A stretch of DNA of 64,000 nt, taken from assembly GCF_008728515.1 (NCBI RefSeq), contig NC_044978.1:146564262-146628261 (forward strand). The letters run 5' to 3'. Both the position numbers and the translations under genes were made by a program. Numbering within the stretch: the stretch's first letter is position 1; every line of letters starts with the position of its first letter. The notes beneath the pieces are model-generated. The model had not been told where the DNA came from and searched no databases. It saw only the letters and a program-made list of their open reading frames with translations. Positions 21,846 through 32,145 of the stretch are shown one piece after another. The DNA comes from Papio anubis (lineage: Eukaryota; Chordata; Mammalia; Primates; Cercopithecidae).

Positions 21846-22325
21846 CATTATTTGGATATGGTTTGTCCTCATCAAAACTCATGTTGAAGTTTGGTTCTCA
21901 TTGTAGCAGTGTTGGGAATTGGGGCCTACTGGGAGGTGTTCCATCATGGGGCCAGTCCCTCATGAATAGATAATGCCATCTTGTGAGAGTGAGTTCTCAT
22001 TCTTCTGGGACTGGATTAGTTACCCAAAGAGTGGGTTCTTCTAAAGCAAGCTTGGTCCAACTCACAGGCCATAGGTCACATGTGACCCAGGACAGCTTTG
22101 AATGTGGCACAACACACATTCATAAACTTTCTTAAAACATTATGAATCTGTTGTGCAATTTTTTTTGTTTGTTTTAAGGTTATTAGCTGTCATTAGTGTT
22201 AGTGTGTTTTATGTGTGGTCCAAGACAATTCTTCCAGTGTGGTCCAGGGAAGACAAAGGATTGGACACTCCTGTTATAAAGCAAGTTTACTCCCTCGTGT
22301 TTGTTTCATGTTTCCTCTCTCACTC
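21846..22325 (+). mobile_element. MaLR LTR (MST type), interrupted by MER30
   Basis: 'tttggatatggtttgtcctc', 'ggcctactgggaggtgt', 'catgaatagataatgcc' and 'gagtgagttctc' follow the MSTA/MSTB LTR order. The left part runs to 22046, and a short right part (22282 to about 22325, 'caagtttactccctcgtg') follows the hAT insertion and ends at the next Alu. Confidence 0.75.
22047..22273 (-). mobile_element. MER30-type hAT-Charlie element
   Basis: 227 bp begin CAAGCTTGGTCCAA and end TTGGACACTCCTG, imperfect inverted ends as in MER30. They contain the family's 'gctttgaatgtggc' and 'gtgttagtgtgttttatgtg' stretches. An 8-bp target duplication flanks it: ttctaaag at 22039-22046 and ttataaag at 22274-22281. 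It sits inside a MaLR-type LTR. Confidence 0.85.
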
Positions 22326-22330
22326 TCTTT

Positions 22331-22613
22331 TTTTCCCCCTTTCAGACAGAGTCTCTTTCTGTTACCCAGACTGGAGTGCAGTGGCATGATCTTGGCTCAC
22401 TGCAGCCTCTGCCTCCTGGTTCAAATGATCTGCCCCAGCCTCCCGAGTAGCTGGGAGTACAGGCACCATGCCAGGCTAATTTTTCGTATTTTTAGAAGAG
22501 ATAGGGTTTTGCAATGTTGGCTAGGCTGGTCTTGAGCTCTTGACCTCAAGTGGTCCACCAGCATCACCCTCCCAAGTTGCTGGGATTACAGGCATGAACC
22601 ACCATGCCTGGTT
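22331..22613 (-). repeat. Alu
   Basis: 'agacagagtctctttctgtt' to 'gaaccaccatgcctgg'. Confidence 0.9.
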
Positions 22614-22694
22614 ATGTTTGTTTAATTTCTTTGTCAGATTTTTCATTCCAAGTATATAGAAATAGGATTTTTTAAAAATATATTTTAATTAATT

Positions 22695-22825
22695 TTTTTC
22701 CCCAATAGAGATAGGGTCTTCCTGTGTTGCCCAGGCTGATCTCAAACTCGTGGGCCTGAAGTAATTCCCCTCACCTCATCCCCTCACAGTGCTGGTTTTA
22801 CAGGTGTGAGCCACCACTTCCAGCC
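22695..22825 (-). repeat. Alu left-monomer type
   Basis: 'agagatagggtcttcctgtg' to 'gagccaccacttccagcc'. Single monomer. Confidence 0.85.
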
Positions 22826-22857
22826 TATAGTAATCCTTTATGATGAGTTTTATTTAT

Positions 22858-23142
22858 TTCTTTTTTTTTTCCGAGACACAGTCTCACTGCAACGCCCAGG
22901 CTGGAGTGCAGTAGTGTAGTCTTGGCTCACTGCAACCCACACCTCCCGGGTTGAAGTGATTCTCCTGCCTCAGCTTCCGAAGTAGCTGGGATTACAGGTG
23001 CCTGACTAATTTTTTGTATTTTTAGTAGAGATGGGGTTTCTCTATTGCCCAGGTTGGTCTCTTAACTCCTGACCTCAAGTGATCCGCCTGTCTTGGCCTC
23101 CCAAAGTGCTGGGATTACAGGCATGAGCCACCACGCCTGGCC
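22858..23142 (-). repeat. Alu
   Basis: 'gagacacagtctcactgcaa' to 'gagccaccacgcctggcc'. Confidence 0.92.
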
Positions 23143-23189
23143 AATGGGTTTTATTTCTATAAGGTAATTAGTAACTTTTCTATTGGCTT

Positions 23190-23292
23190 TCTGAATCTAG
23201 TAATTTAGTCTTTTTTTCTTGGTCAGTCTAGCTGAAAAGTCATCAATTTTGTTGATGTTTTCAAAGAACCAGCTTTTTGTTGCCCTTTCTCT
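23190..23292 (-). mobile_element. L1 ORF2 fragment, antisense
   Basis: On the minus strand this reads KSWFFENINKIDDFSARLTK, the L1 ORF2 segment before the reverse transcriptase core. The stretch from 23293 to 23553, which continues the open frame, is not recognisable L1. Confidence 0.7.
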
Positions 23293-23553
23293 AGCTGCCA
23301 TCAAGTTCTTCTGGGTGGTAATATTTTTGGCAACTGATACAGGAAGGCGGTGCCCATTTCTGCTTCTCTGCCACTGTCTGCTTTTTCCCACCACCCCCTT
23401 TTCATCGTGCCTATAGGGGAATTTCCCTATACTTACTGTTGATTTTCCTCTAACTCTCACTGCTTCAGTGCCGTAATTAATTCCATCTGTCTTTTTCCCA
23501 CATATGTACACTTGTCGGCTTGAATCTCTTTTCCTTTCCTTTTTTTCTTTCTT
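23293..23553. other. Unrecognised stretch beside L1 fragment
   Basis: On the minus strand the open frame at 23197-23511 runs through here into L1 ORF2. The non-L1 part (with GKSRQWQRSRNGHRLPVSVA) matches nothing I know. Confidence 0.4.
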
Positions 23554-23871
23554 TCCTTTTTTTTTTTTTTTTTTTTTTTTGAGATGGAGAGATGGAGTCT
23601 CACTCCATCACCCAGGCTGGAGTGCAGTGATGCAATCTCAGCTCACTGTAACCTCCACCTTCTGGGTTCAAGTGATTCTCCTGCCTCAACCTCCCGAGTA
23701 TATGGGATTACAGGTACCTGCCACCATACCCAGCTGATTTTTGTGTTTTTAGTAGAGACGAGGTTTCGCCTTGTTGGCCAGGCTGGTCTCAAACTCCTGA
23801 CCTCAAGTGATCCACCTTCCACAGCCTCCCAAAGTGCTAGGATTACAGGGGTGAGCCACTGTGCCTGTCCT
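23554..23871 (-). repeat. Alu with duplicated head
   Basis: Pyrimidine tract and T run, then 'gagatggagagatggagtct' (a 10-base repeat) to 'gagccactgtgcctgtcc'. Confidence 0.92.
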
Positions 23872-24257
23872 CCTTTTTTTCTTTCAACTCTTAATCCATT
23901 TAACCTTAGAAAAACTGCTGTGTTTTATTTTATTTTTGAGCAAAAATACCTTACATAATGTTTGATCATTTTAAGTATAAGGCAAACGATTTACCTTTAT
24001 GAAGGAAAAGGAAAGCCAGGGTACTTGACATTCAATTAATGGATTAAGAGATCTATTAAGTTGCTAGATGCTCCCATCTAAATTTTCTACTGTAGTCTTC
24101 ATCAAACTAAATTGTGACAAAGTGGGCTTTTTGAGTTTGCCTGGGAACATAATCACTTAGTAGTTATAACTAATACAGTACAGTTTTTATAGTATAATGT
24201 GTGTATTTCAGTAGTCATTTGAGTAAGCATTCCTCTTTCTATATATAACATATAGGA
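23872..24257. other. No feature recognised
   Basis: Unique intronic sequence. Confidence 0.6.
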
Positions 24258-24569
24258 TGGCCGGGCACGGTGGCTCAAGCCTGTAATCCCAGCACTTTGG
24301 GAGGCCGAGGCGGGTGGATCACGAGATCAGGAGATCGAGACCATCCTGGCTAACATGGTGAAACCCCATCTCTACTAAAAAAATACAAAAAAAAAAAAAA
24401 AACTAGCCGGGCGTGGTGGCGGGCGCCTGTAGTCCCAGCTACTCGGAGGCTGAGGTGGGAGAATGGCGTGAACCCGGGAGGCGGAGCTTGCAGTCAGCCG
24501 AGATCGCGCCACTGCACTCCAGCCTGGGTGACACAGCGAGACTCCGTCTCAAAAAATATATATATATAT
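24258..24569 (+). repeat. AluY, young
   Basis: 'ggccgggcacggtggctcaa' carries the CTCAAGCC change. A long A run sits in the middle and the tail continues as (ta)n. Confidence 0.94.
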
Positions 24570-24599
24570 AGGTAAGAGTACTAAGTAGTGATTGACTAG

Positions 24600-24800
24600 C
24601 TACATTGCCTGCATTTAAATTTTTATGCCCTTGCACAACTTACTTGGCCTGTTTCCTTATCTTTTAAACAGGGGTATTAGTAATAATGCTTCTCATAGGT
24701 ATCATTGTATTACATAAGTTAATAGTGTATTTAAATTATTTGAAATGTACCTCACACATAGCAGGAACACAATACATGTTAGCTATTAGTACTATTGCAA
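24600..24800 (+). repeat. MIR, sense
   Basis: 'gcacaacttacttggcctgt', 'ccttatcttttaaacagggg' and 'cacacatagcaggaacacaa' follow the MIR order over about 200 bp. Confidence 0.8.
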
Positions 24801-25069
24801 GTAGTTCCTATAAAAAAAATAGGCTTTAAGAATTGAGAATTCGTAAAGAAAAGAAAATGGAAATAGTTTGTGTTGTAAAGAAAAAAAGAATAGAGAATTT
24901 ATTATATGAGGATCAAAGTATAGAATGATTGGTTTGTGTCATATTGTCTTCACTCACTTTATTCTTCCATCTCACAAATACCTGAAGATTAGAGAGCATC
25001 TGAGGTTATGTTAAAACCAAGTCTCAAAGCCTTTGAACCCGCCATGCACGTGTCAAACTCTCAGCCTTT

Positions 25070-25369
25070 TTAAAATTTTGTTTTTTTGAGATGGAGTTTC
25101 ACCCTTGTTGCCTGGGCTGGAGTGTAATGGCGCGATCTTGGCTCACCGCAACCTCTGCCTCCTGAGTTCAAGCGATTCTCCTTCCTCAGCCTCTGAGTAG
25201 CTGGGATTACAGGCATGTGCCACCAAGCCTGGCCAAGTTTTTGTATTTTTAGTAGAGACAGGGTTTCTCCATGTTGGTTAGGCTGGTCTCAAACTCCTGA
25301 CCTCAGGTGATCCACCCACCTCGGCCTCCCAGAGTGCTGGGATTACAGGCGTGAGCCACCGTGCCGGGC
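25070..25369 (-). repeat. Alu with 16-bp target duplication
   Basis: TSD 'caaactctcagccttt' at 25054-25069 and 25370-25385. Ends 'gagccaccgtgccgggc'. Confidence 0.95.
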
Positions 25370-25385
25370 CAAACTCTCAGCCTTT

Positions 25386-25622
25386 AAGGCTACTCAATGT
25401 TTTAGGACCTTATGAATTTCCCTTGAGGCTAAAAATAACTTCTATGATGCTCTGTTATAGTCAGTATCCTGGTAATTTTTAAGAATCTTATTTGTGGGTT
25501 ATCTGGAAGGCAGAAATAAATGTAGTAAACCCTTTTTACCTACATTAGAAACCTTCCATAATGATTAATAGTGTATTTTGTAGTATGTGCTTGTTAAATG
25601 GTTTAGGTCCGATAGAATGGAT
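25386..25622. other. No feature recognised
   Basis: Unique intronic sequence. Confidence 0.6.
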
Positions 25623-25925
25623 CTTTTTTTTTTTTTTTTGATACGGAGTCTCACTGTCCCCCAGGCTGGAGTGCAATGATATGATTTCGGCTCACTGGTT
25701 CAAGTGATTTTTGTGCCTCAGCCTCCCAAGTTACTGGGATTACAAGTGCACACCACCACACCTGGCTAATGTTTTGTTTTGTTTTGTTTTGTTTTTTTGT
25801 TTTTTTTGTAGAGATGGGATTTCACCATGTTGGCCAGGCCGGTCTCAGACTCCTGACCTCAAGTGATCTGCCCACCCCGGCCTCCCATAGTGCTGGGATT
25901 ACAGGCGTGAGTCATTGCACCTGGC
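25623..25925 (-). repeat. Alu
   Basis: 'gatacggagtctcactgtcc' to 'gtcattgcacctggcc', with (ttttg)n in the middle. TSD about 'agaatggatcttt' / 'agaatgtatcttt'. Confidence 0.93.
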
Positions 25926-26307
25926 CAGAATGTATCTTTAAAATAGAATTGGGTTTGGAGTTCAGATAGAAGCTAGTAAAATGTGTGGCATCTAATTTTT
26001 CTGCACCAGAAATTTAGGTATGAAATAATAACCTTGTCTTATTAAGTAATGCTAACCTTGACTAAATATATTAGTAATAAATTATATATTCAAGTAATTT
26101 ATGCTGGTTTATTAGAAAAATGCCAAATGCGAGTTTTGGAGGCATTTCTGTTCTCAGGCTTGGTCAATCACTGAAATCTAGAACGTGTAAAAAATGTACT
26201 AATAAATTTCATTCCTTCCGAAAACATCTTGTACATATATCTTAGTATGTAAGGCAGATGTGGAATATGTAAAACACAGCCCCCATCCTTTAGGAGATCC
26301 TTTAGGA
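25926..26307. other. No feature recognised
   Basis: Unique A+T-rich sequence. Confidence 0.6.
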
Positions 26308-26376
26308 GTTCACTGCAGCCTTGAACTTCTGGCCTCAAATGATCCTCCCACTTAAGCCTCCCAAAGTGCTGGGATT
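26308..26376 (-). repeat. Alu fragment
   Basis: 'gttcactgcagccttgaact' and 'cctcccaaagtgctggga'. Both ends missing. Confidence 0.8.
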
Positions 26377-26504
26377 AGTGTCTTGAGAAGGCATAATTTT
26401 TATACTAATGATCACAGCATTAGATGCTGTAAAACAATTGCTTCATAATTGGTACAGTGTTTCCAGTACAAAGGAGTCAGTGATCCCTTCAGAAGAGGAA
26501 GTTG

Positions 26505-26772
26505 ACTGGGCGTAGTGACTCAAACCTGTAGTCCTAGCACATTGGGAGGCCTTGGCAGGTGGATCGCTTGAGCCCAGGAGTCCAAGACTAGTCTGGGCAA
26601 CATGGCAAAACCCTTCTCTACAAAAGATACAAAAATTAGGTGAGCGTGGTGGTGCATGACTTTAGTCTGAGCTACTCCGGAGGCTGAGAGCTTAAGGCTG
26701 TAGTGACCTGTGATTATGCCACTGCACTCTAGCCTACGTGACTGAGTGAGACCCTGTCTCAAGAAAAAATGG
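26505..26772 (+). repeat. Alu, old
   Basis: 'gactgggcgtagtgactcaa' to 'accctgtctcaagaaa', with right-arm deletions. Confidence 0.88.
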
Positions 26773-26798
26773 AATTTGGGCAAAAACATTAAGGATGG

Positions 26799-27094
26799 GG
26801 CCGGGCGCGGTGGCTCAAGCCTGTAATCCCAGCACTTTGGGAGGCCGAGACGGGCGGATCACAAGGTCAGGAGATCAAGACCATCCTGGCTAACACGGTG
26901 AAACCCCGTCTCTACTAAAAAATACAAAAAACTAGCCGGGCGAGGTGGCGGGCGCCTGTAGTCCCAGCTACTCGGGAGGCTGAGGCAGGAGAATGGCGTA
27001 AACCCAGGAGGCGGAGCTTGCAGTGAGCTGAGATCCGGCCACTGCACTCCAGCCTGGGCGACAGAGCGAGACCCCGCCTCAAAAAAAAAAAAAA
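26799..27094 (+). repeat. AluYRa-like, young Old World monkey copy
   Basis: Nearly consensus. It has 'gtggctcaagcctgtaat', 'gggcgaggtggcgggc', 'gaatggcgtaaacc' and 'gagatccggccact'. TSD 'acattaaggatggg' on both sides. It marks the host lineage. Confidence 0.95.
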
Positions 27095-27107
27095 CATTAA
27101 GGATGGG

Positions 27108-27599
27108 TAAGAATTTAGTAAAAACATATGTTTGGGTAGGGTGGCTTGTATTGAGGAGCAGAAGCAATTCTAGGACATATCACATATTTTAAAAAGTGTC
27201 AAACTCTATGAGCTTTCTTTTTTCTGTGTAAAGCTGTAAAGAGGCTCAAGATATTTTTGGAAGATAATGAATTAACCCAGTTTGACTAGAGTGGAGAGTT
27301 GACATTACATAATGTTTTATAATTATATATAAACATATACATATGTGTAAGTATACACGTGGAAAAGGCAAACAAAATTATAAAATTGATTATGATGTTT
27401 AAAATGTCGTAAGGAATTCGGCAATAGGAAATCACTGTTTGGGGATAACATTAATTTAGGAGCACTGTGTTTGGTTTTAAAATCTAAAGAGACTCAAGTT
27501 GGGTATGATGCAGTAAGGGCCTAAACTAGGCATTTTGGCAGTGGAATCTAAATGTTACCAACTTTATTCAGTATGAAACTAGCTCGCTGTTTTTGTTGT
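27108..27599. other. No feature recognised
   Basis: Unique A+T-rich intronic sequence. Confidence 0.6.
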
Positions 27600-27751
27600 T
27601 GCTGAGATGGGGTCTTGCTCTGTGGTTCAGGCTGGAGCAGCAGTGGTGCAATTATAGTTCACTGCAGCCTTAAACTCCTGGCCTCAAGAGCTCCTCCCTC
27701 CTCAGCCTCCCAAAGTGCTGGGGTTACAGACATGAGCCACCACTCCTGCCT
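27600..27751 (-). repeat. Alu with middle deleted
   Basis: 'gagatggggtcttgctctgt' to 'gagccaccactcctgcc', half normal length. Confidence 0.85.
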
Positions 27752-28239
27752 GTGAGGTTTTCTTAAAAGGAATTTACAATCTAGGTGCAATGAAAAGGCA
27801 TAATAATGATGTGATAAACTTGGTCAGTAAGCCACTTGAACTTTGAGCCTTAGGCCCAAAAGTTGCTCTAATGTGCTAAACTCCAATATCAGTTTGTGTG
27901 TATTCAATTCTAACGGCTTTATGCATTAACTGTGCTCCTGCACCACCTGCCTTAAGTGTTCACCTTGAATGTGTATTAAATAAATAAAAGGGCTATGTTA
28001 GAAATAATGGTACAAAATAGAAAAGGAAGCTGCAAAGAGGCACATGTTGGCAAATAGGTTGTTCATTCTCAGTCTGAGCTGGCAGTCCATGTATATGCTT
28101 AGTGAGTAAACTGCCATTTTAATATAAAAATTAGATGGCCTGTTTAATTCAGAACTCAACATTGTCTTTACACCTGACAGGTGAATTTTTGTTGTTGAAA
28201 GATTGGTGTACATGTAAAGTTTTCTGGGATAATAGTTTC
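27752..28239. other. No feature recognised
   Basis: Unique intronic sequence. The frame at 27998-28213 (minus) has no match I know. Confidence 0.6.
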
Positions 28240-28385
28240 ATTAATTCAAAAAACACTGAGTACTTACTCTGTATGAGGCACATTTTTTATAGACTCTAGG
28301 ACTACACAAACAAATTTTAAATCTATTGCCTTCACAGAACTTAAAAGTCTAGTACAGGAAAGACAGAGTAAGCAAGTAAAATGTA
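28240..28385. repeat. L2-like fragment
   Basis: 'cactgagtacttactctgta', 'tgaggcacattttttat', 'gactctaggactacac' and 'cagaacttaaaagtctagta' recall the widespread L2 3' sequence ('gagcacctactatgtgccagg' type). It is short and diverged. Confidence 0.5.
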
Positions 28386-28474
28386 AGAAAAGTGAAGAAA
28401 AGTAAAACTAAGAAGAGAAACAGTGCTTTTACAGCATATGAGTTAAAATGGTGTCCTTGCAAGTATTAGATTGG

Positions 28475-28552
28475 CAATACTGAAACCTGGGTTTTAGTTT
28501 TCAGTTCTAGACCTACCATTAACTCATTATGTTTCTTCAGTTAATATCTCTA
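28475..28552 (+). repeat. MIR-like fragment, sense
   Basis: 'gaaacctgggttttagtttt' and 'cctaccattaactcattatg' resemble the MIR core. An Alu cuts off the rest. Confidence 0.45.
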
Positions 28553-28862
28553 GGCTGAGCATAGTGGCTCATGCCTGTAATTTCAGGACTTTGGGAGGCC
28601 AAGATGGGTGGATTGCTTGAGCCCAGGAGTTTGAGTCAGCCTGGGCAACATGATGAAATCCTGTCTCTACAAAAATAAAAACAAGCAAAAAGACACTAAA
28701 AATTAGCCAGGCATAGTGGCGCATGCCTGTAGCCTCAGCTACTCGGGAGGCTGAAGTGGGAGGATTGCTTGAGCCCTGGAGGTGAAGGCTGCAGTGAGTC
28801 CTGTTCACACCTCTGCACTCCAGCTTGGGTGACAAAGCAAGACCTTGTCTCCAAAAAATTAA
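28553..28862 (+). repeat. Alu, old
   Basis: 'ggctgagcatagtggctcat' to 'accttgtctccaaaaaatt'. Confidence 0.9.
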
Positions 28863-29282
28863 AGTAAAATAAAAATCTGTAGGGCTGTTTCTTCCTTTGT
28901 CTCCTCTTCCTCCTCCTCTCTATTTTTATGTGAAGGAGTTCACATTTCTGAAGCCCCTACATTATCTAAAAGGTCATTAGATTAACTGCTTTAAAGAGAA
29001 CCTGAGATTCTTATGTATCTAAAATTCTTACATATCTTTAGATTCCTATATATCTGAAATGTAACATAAAAGGTGCATAAAACAAATGCAGTTTGGTAAA
29101 TAACCACAAAGTGAATATATGAATAAATAGAATATCATCAGCACCCCCAGAAGTTGTGTGTTCCCCTCAGTTGTAAGCTTCTTCCTTCATACGTAATTCC
29201 TCCATTACCATGTTAATGCAGTCTCCTTGGTTTTCTGATATTTTCACTATAGATCTCTAAAAATAATAGGTTCTTTTTTTCT
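28863..29282. other. No feature recognised
   Basis: A+T-rich sequence with cttcctcctcctctc at 28905. No family supported. Confidence 0.55.
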
Positions 29283-29455
29283 TTTCTTTTTTCTTCCAGA
29301 CAGGGTCTCGTTCTGTCACCCAGGCTGGAGTGCAGTGGCATGATCTTGGCTCACTGCAACCTCCACCTCCCGGGCACAAGTGATTCTCTCACTTCAGCCT
29401 TCCAAGTAGCTGAGATTACAGGCACCCGCCACCATGCCCAGCTAAATTTTGTATT
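29283..29455 (-). repeat. Alu, outer part (3' half)
   Basis: 'agacagggtctcgttctgtc' to 'gctaaattttgtattt'. Continues at 29753-29886. Confidence 0.92.
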
Positions 29456-29752
29456 TTTTTTTTTTTTTTTGAGACGAAGCCTGGCTCTGTCTCCCAGGCT
29501 GGAGTGCAGTGGCGCGATGTCGACTCACTGCAACCTCCGCCTCCCGGGTTCACACCATTCTCCTGCCTAAGCCTCCCGAGTAGCTGTAACTACAGGCGCC
29601 CGCCATCATGCCCGGCTAATTTTTTGTATTTTTAGTGGAAACGGAGTTTCACCGTGTTCACCAGGATGGTCTCGATCTCTTGACCTTGTGATCCGCCCGC
29701 CTCGGCCTCCCAAACTGCTGGGATTACAGGCATGAGCCACTGCACCCGGCCT
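29456..29752 (-). repeat. AluY nested in Alu
   Basis: 'gagacgaagcctggctctgt' to 'gccactgcacccggcc'. TSD 'taaattttgtattttt' on both sides, made from the older Alu. Confidence 0.95.
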
Positions 29753-29886
29753 AAATTTTGTATTTTTAGTACAGATGGGGTTTCACCATGTTAGCCAGGC
29801 TCATCTCAAACTCCTGACTTCAAGTGATTCTCCTGTCCTGGCCTCCCAAAGTGCTGGGATTGCAGGCGTGAGACACTGCTCCTGGC
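29753..29886 (-). repeat. Alu, outer part (5' half)
   Basis: 'agtacagatggggtttcacc' to 'gacactgctcctggcc'. Confidence 0.92.
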
Positions 29887-29927
29887 CAGTTTCATTGTTT
29901 TCTAGTTTTATTTATTTTTCACTCTAT

Positions 29928-29981
29928 TTAGACAGAGTCTCTGTTGCCCAGGCCAGAGTACACTGGTACAACCATAGCTCA
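29928..29981 (-). repeat. Alu fragment (left part of a split Alu)
   Basis: 'agacagagtctctgttgccc' to 'tacaaccatagctca'. The latter recurs at 30677-30691, where the Alu resumes. Confidence 0.8.
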
Positions 29982-30395
29982 ATTTAAATATATCCAAATT
30001 ATTGTACAGTAGTTGACTATACCTTAATAAAGCTATTTTTTGTTTGTTTATTTTTGATTTTTTTTTTGGAAATGAAGTCTTGTTTTGTTGTCCAGGCTGG
30101 AATGCAGTGGTGCAATTTCAGCTCACTGCAACCTCCGCCTCCTGGGTTCAAGCGATTCTCCTGCTTCAGTGACCCGAGTATCTGGGATTTCTGCAGGCGT
30201 GTGCTACCATGCCTGACTAATTGTTGTATTTTTAGTAGAGAAGGGTTTCAGCATGTTGGCCAGGCTACTCTCCAACTCCTGACCTCAAGTGATCTACCTG
30301 CCTTGGCTTCCCATAGTGCTGGAATTAAGGCATGAGCCATCTCACCCAGCCCCAATAAAGCTATTAAAAATTTTGTTTTTAATTTTTTTTTTTGA
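29982..30395 (+). mobile_element. L1 3'-end fragment, sense, carrying an Alu
   Basis: 'aaatatatccaaattattgt' through 'accttaataaagcta' looks like the last bases of an L1 3' UTR. 'aataaagctatt' recurs after the Alu at 30049-30355 and leads into 'aaaaattttg', the probable tail. A reversed relative occurs at 32430-32530. Confidence 0.5.
30049..30355 (-). repeat. Alu in L1 3' end
   Basis: 'ggaaatgaagtcttgttttg' to 'gccatctcacccagcc'. TSD 'aataaagctatt' on both sides. Confidence 0.93.
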
Positions 30396-30669
30396 GAAAG
30401 GATCTCACTGTGTCGCGCAGGCTGGACTGCAGTGGTGTGATCAGAGCTCATTACGGCCTCATCCTCCCAGGTTCAAGCGATCCTCCTGCCTCATTCTCCC
30501 AAGTAGCTGGTACTACAGGTACATGTCACCATGCACACCTAGCTTTTATTTATTATTATTAATAGAGATGAGGTCTTGTTATGTTGCCCAGGTTGGTCTC
30601 CAACACTTGGGCTCAAGCAGTTTTCCTGCCTCGACCTCCCAAAGTGTGATTACAGGCATGAGCCACTGT
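30385..30669 (-). repeat. Alu
   Basis: 'gagaaaggatctcactgtgt' to 'catgagccactg'. Confidence 0.9.
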
Positions 30670-30671
30670 AC

Positions 30672-30764
30672 AATGTACAACCATAGCTCAGCCATAGCCT
30701 TGATCTGGGCTCAAGCCATCTTCTTGCCTCAGCCTCCCAAGTAGCTGGGGCTATAGGCATTGGC
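30672..30764 (-). repeat. Alu fragment (right part of a split Alu)
   Basis: 'tacaaccatagctcagcca' to 'ggctataggcattggcc'. Partner of 29928-29981. Confidence 0.8.
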
Positions 30765-30882
30765 CAACATGAATGACTTTTTTCTAGTTTTACTTTTTCA
30801 ATTTTATATGGCTAGAATCATACTAGATTCCTTGTATTACTGTGTCTTCAGTGTTATGTTTGAGTTTCATGTTATTGCTTTT

Positions 30883-31173
30883 TTTTTTTTTTTTAAGATG
30901 GAGTCTCGCTCTGTCGCCAGGCTAAAGTGCAGTGGCGCTATCTCGGCTCACTGCAACCTCAGACTCCCTGGTTCAAGCAATTCTCCTGCCTCAGCCTCCT
31001 GAGTAGCTGGGATTACAGGCATGTGCCACCATGCCCAGCTAATTTTTGTATTTTTACTAGAGATGGGGTTTCACCATGTTGGCCAGGATGGTCTTGATCT
31101 CCTGATCTCGTAATCCATCTGCCTCAGCCTCCCAAAGTGCTGGGATTACAGGCATGAGCTACTGTGCCCGGCC
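30883..31173 (-). repeat. Alu in L1
   Basis: 'aagatggagtctcgctctgt' to 'gctactgtgcccggcc'. Confidence 0.93.
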
Positions 31174-31290
31174 TAACTATATAGTATTTCATTATACACT
31201 TTAATCAGTCTTCTGTTGACATTTTTCACTTGTAGATTTTTGGCTTTTACAAACCACATTGCTGTTGTTAAAATAAAAACTTTAGACATA

Positions 31291-31582
31291 TTATTTTTGA
31301 GACGGAGTCTTGCTCTGTCACCTAGGCTGGAGTATAACGGCGCGATCTTGGCTCACTGCAACCTCTGCCTCCCAGGTTCAAGCAATTCTTCTGCCTCAGC
31401 CTCCCAAGTAGCTGGGATTACGGGCACCTGCCGCCATGCCTGGCTAAGTTTTGTATTTTTAGTAGAGACAGGTTTTCACCATGTTGGCCAGGCTGGTCTC
31501 AAACTCCTGACCTCAGGTGATCCACCCACCTCGACCTCCCAAAGTGCTGGGATTACAGGCGTGAGCCACCGTGCCTGGCCCA
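31291..31582 (-). repeat. Alu
   Basis: 'gagacggagtcttgctctgt' to 'gagccaccgtgcctggcc'. Confidence 0.93.
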
Positions 31583-31985
31583 GGCACATTAAATTTAACA
31601 GAATTTAATTGAGCAAAGAATAATTCACAAACTGGGCAGCCCCCTCCAAACTTGAGTGGGTTCAGAACAGTTCCAGAGCTGCCAAGTGGTCGGATAACAT
31701 TTATGGACAGAAAAAGGAAAGTGATATACGGAAAACGAAAGTGAGGTACAGAAATAGCTGAATTGGTTACAACTCAGCGTTTGCCTTATTTGATCACGGT
31801 TTGAACAATTGGCCACCCATGATTGGCCACAATTCGGTGTGATTGGTAGGAAAGTAGGTTACAGTCTTTTTACAGTCTGGTTAGGTACAGCTCACTATGT
31901 ATGGAGAATCCTTTAGGCTGAATTTATGCAAGGAGGCAACTTTAGGCTAAACTTAACACTCCAATCATCCTTGTATACATACTCT
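31583..31985 (+). mobile_element. ERV-type LTR remnant
   Basis: 'gaatttaattgagcaaagaa', 'tttatggacagaaaaagg', 'gcgtttgccttatttgatca' and 'ggctaaacttaacactcc' are features of an ancient primate LTR that I recall but cannot name with confidence (possibly MLT2-like). It interrupts an antisense L1 remnant, whose sequence resumes near 31990. No retroviral reading frame is present. Confidence 0.5.
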
Positions 31986-32145
31986 AACTGCTTTAGGGCA
32001 CCACCAGAGGTGAAATTGTTGAATCATTGGTCATGCATGTCTTCTGATTAACTGAAAGCACCAAAGTGGTTGTACCAACTTACATTTCAATTAAAAAGTG
32101 AGTGAGAGTTCTCATTTGCTATGTTGGACTTACAAAAAGTTCATT

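Larger units (their letters stand above)
30765..32130 (-). mobile_element. L1 3'-region remnant, antisense, split by Alus and an LTR
   Basis: Pieces at 30765-30882, 31174-31290 and 31990-32130 contain 'ttatatggctagaatcatac', 'ctttaatcagtcttctgttg' and 'ccaaagtggttgtaccaact', in reversed L1 order. Two Alus and the LTR at 31583-31985 are inserted. Confidence 0.65.

Noticed and set aside
30289..30744. 151-codon + strand open frame
   Set aside because: Translation of two antisense Alus. The phrases '[11 protein letters not shown]' and 'LPSSWYYR' are Alu-derived.
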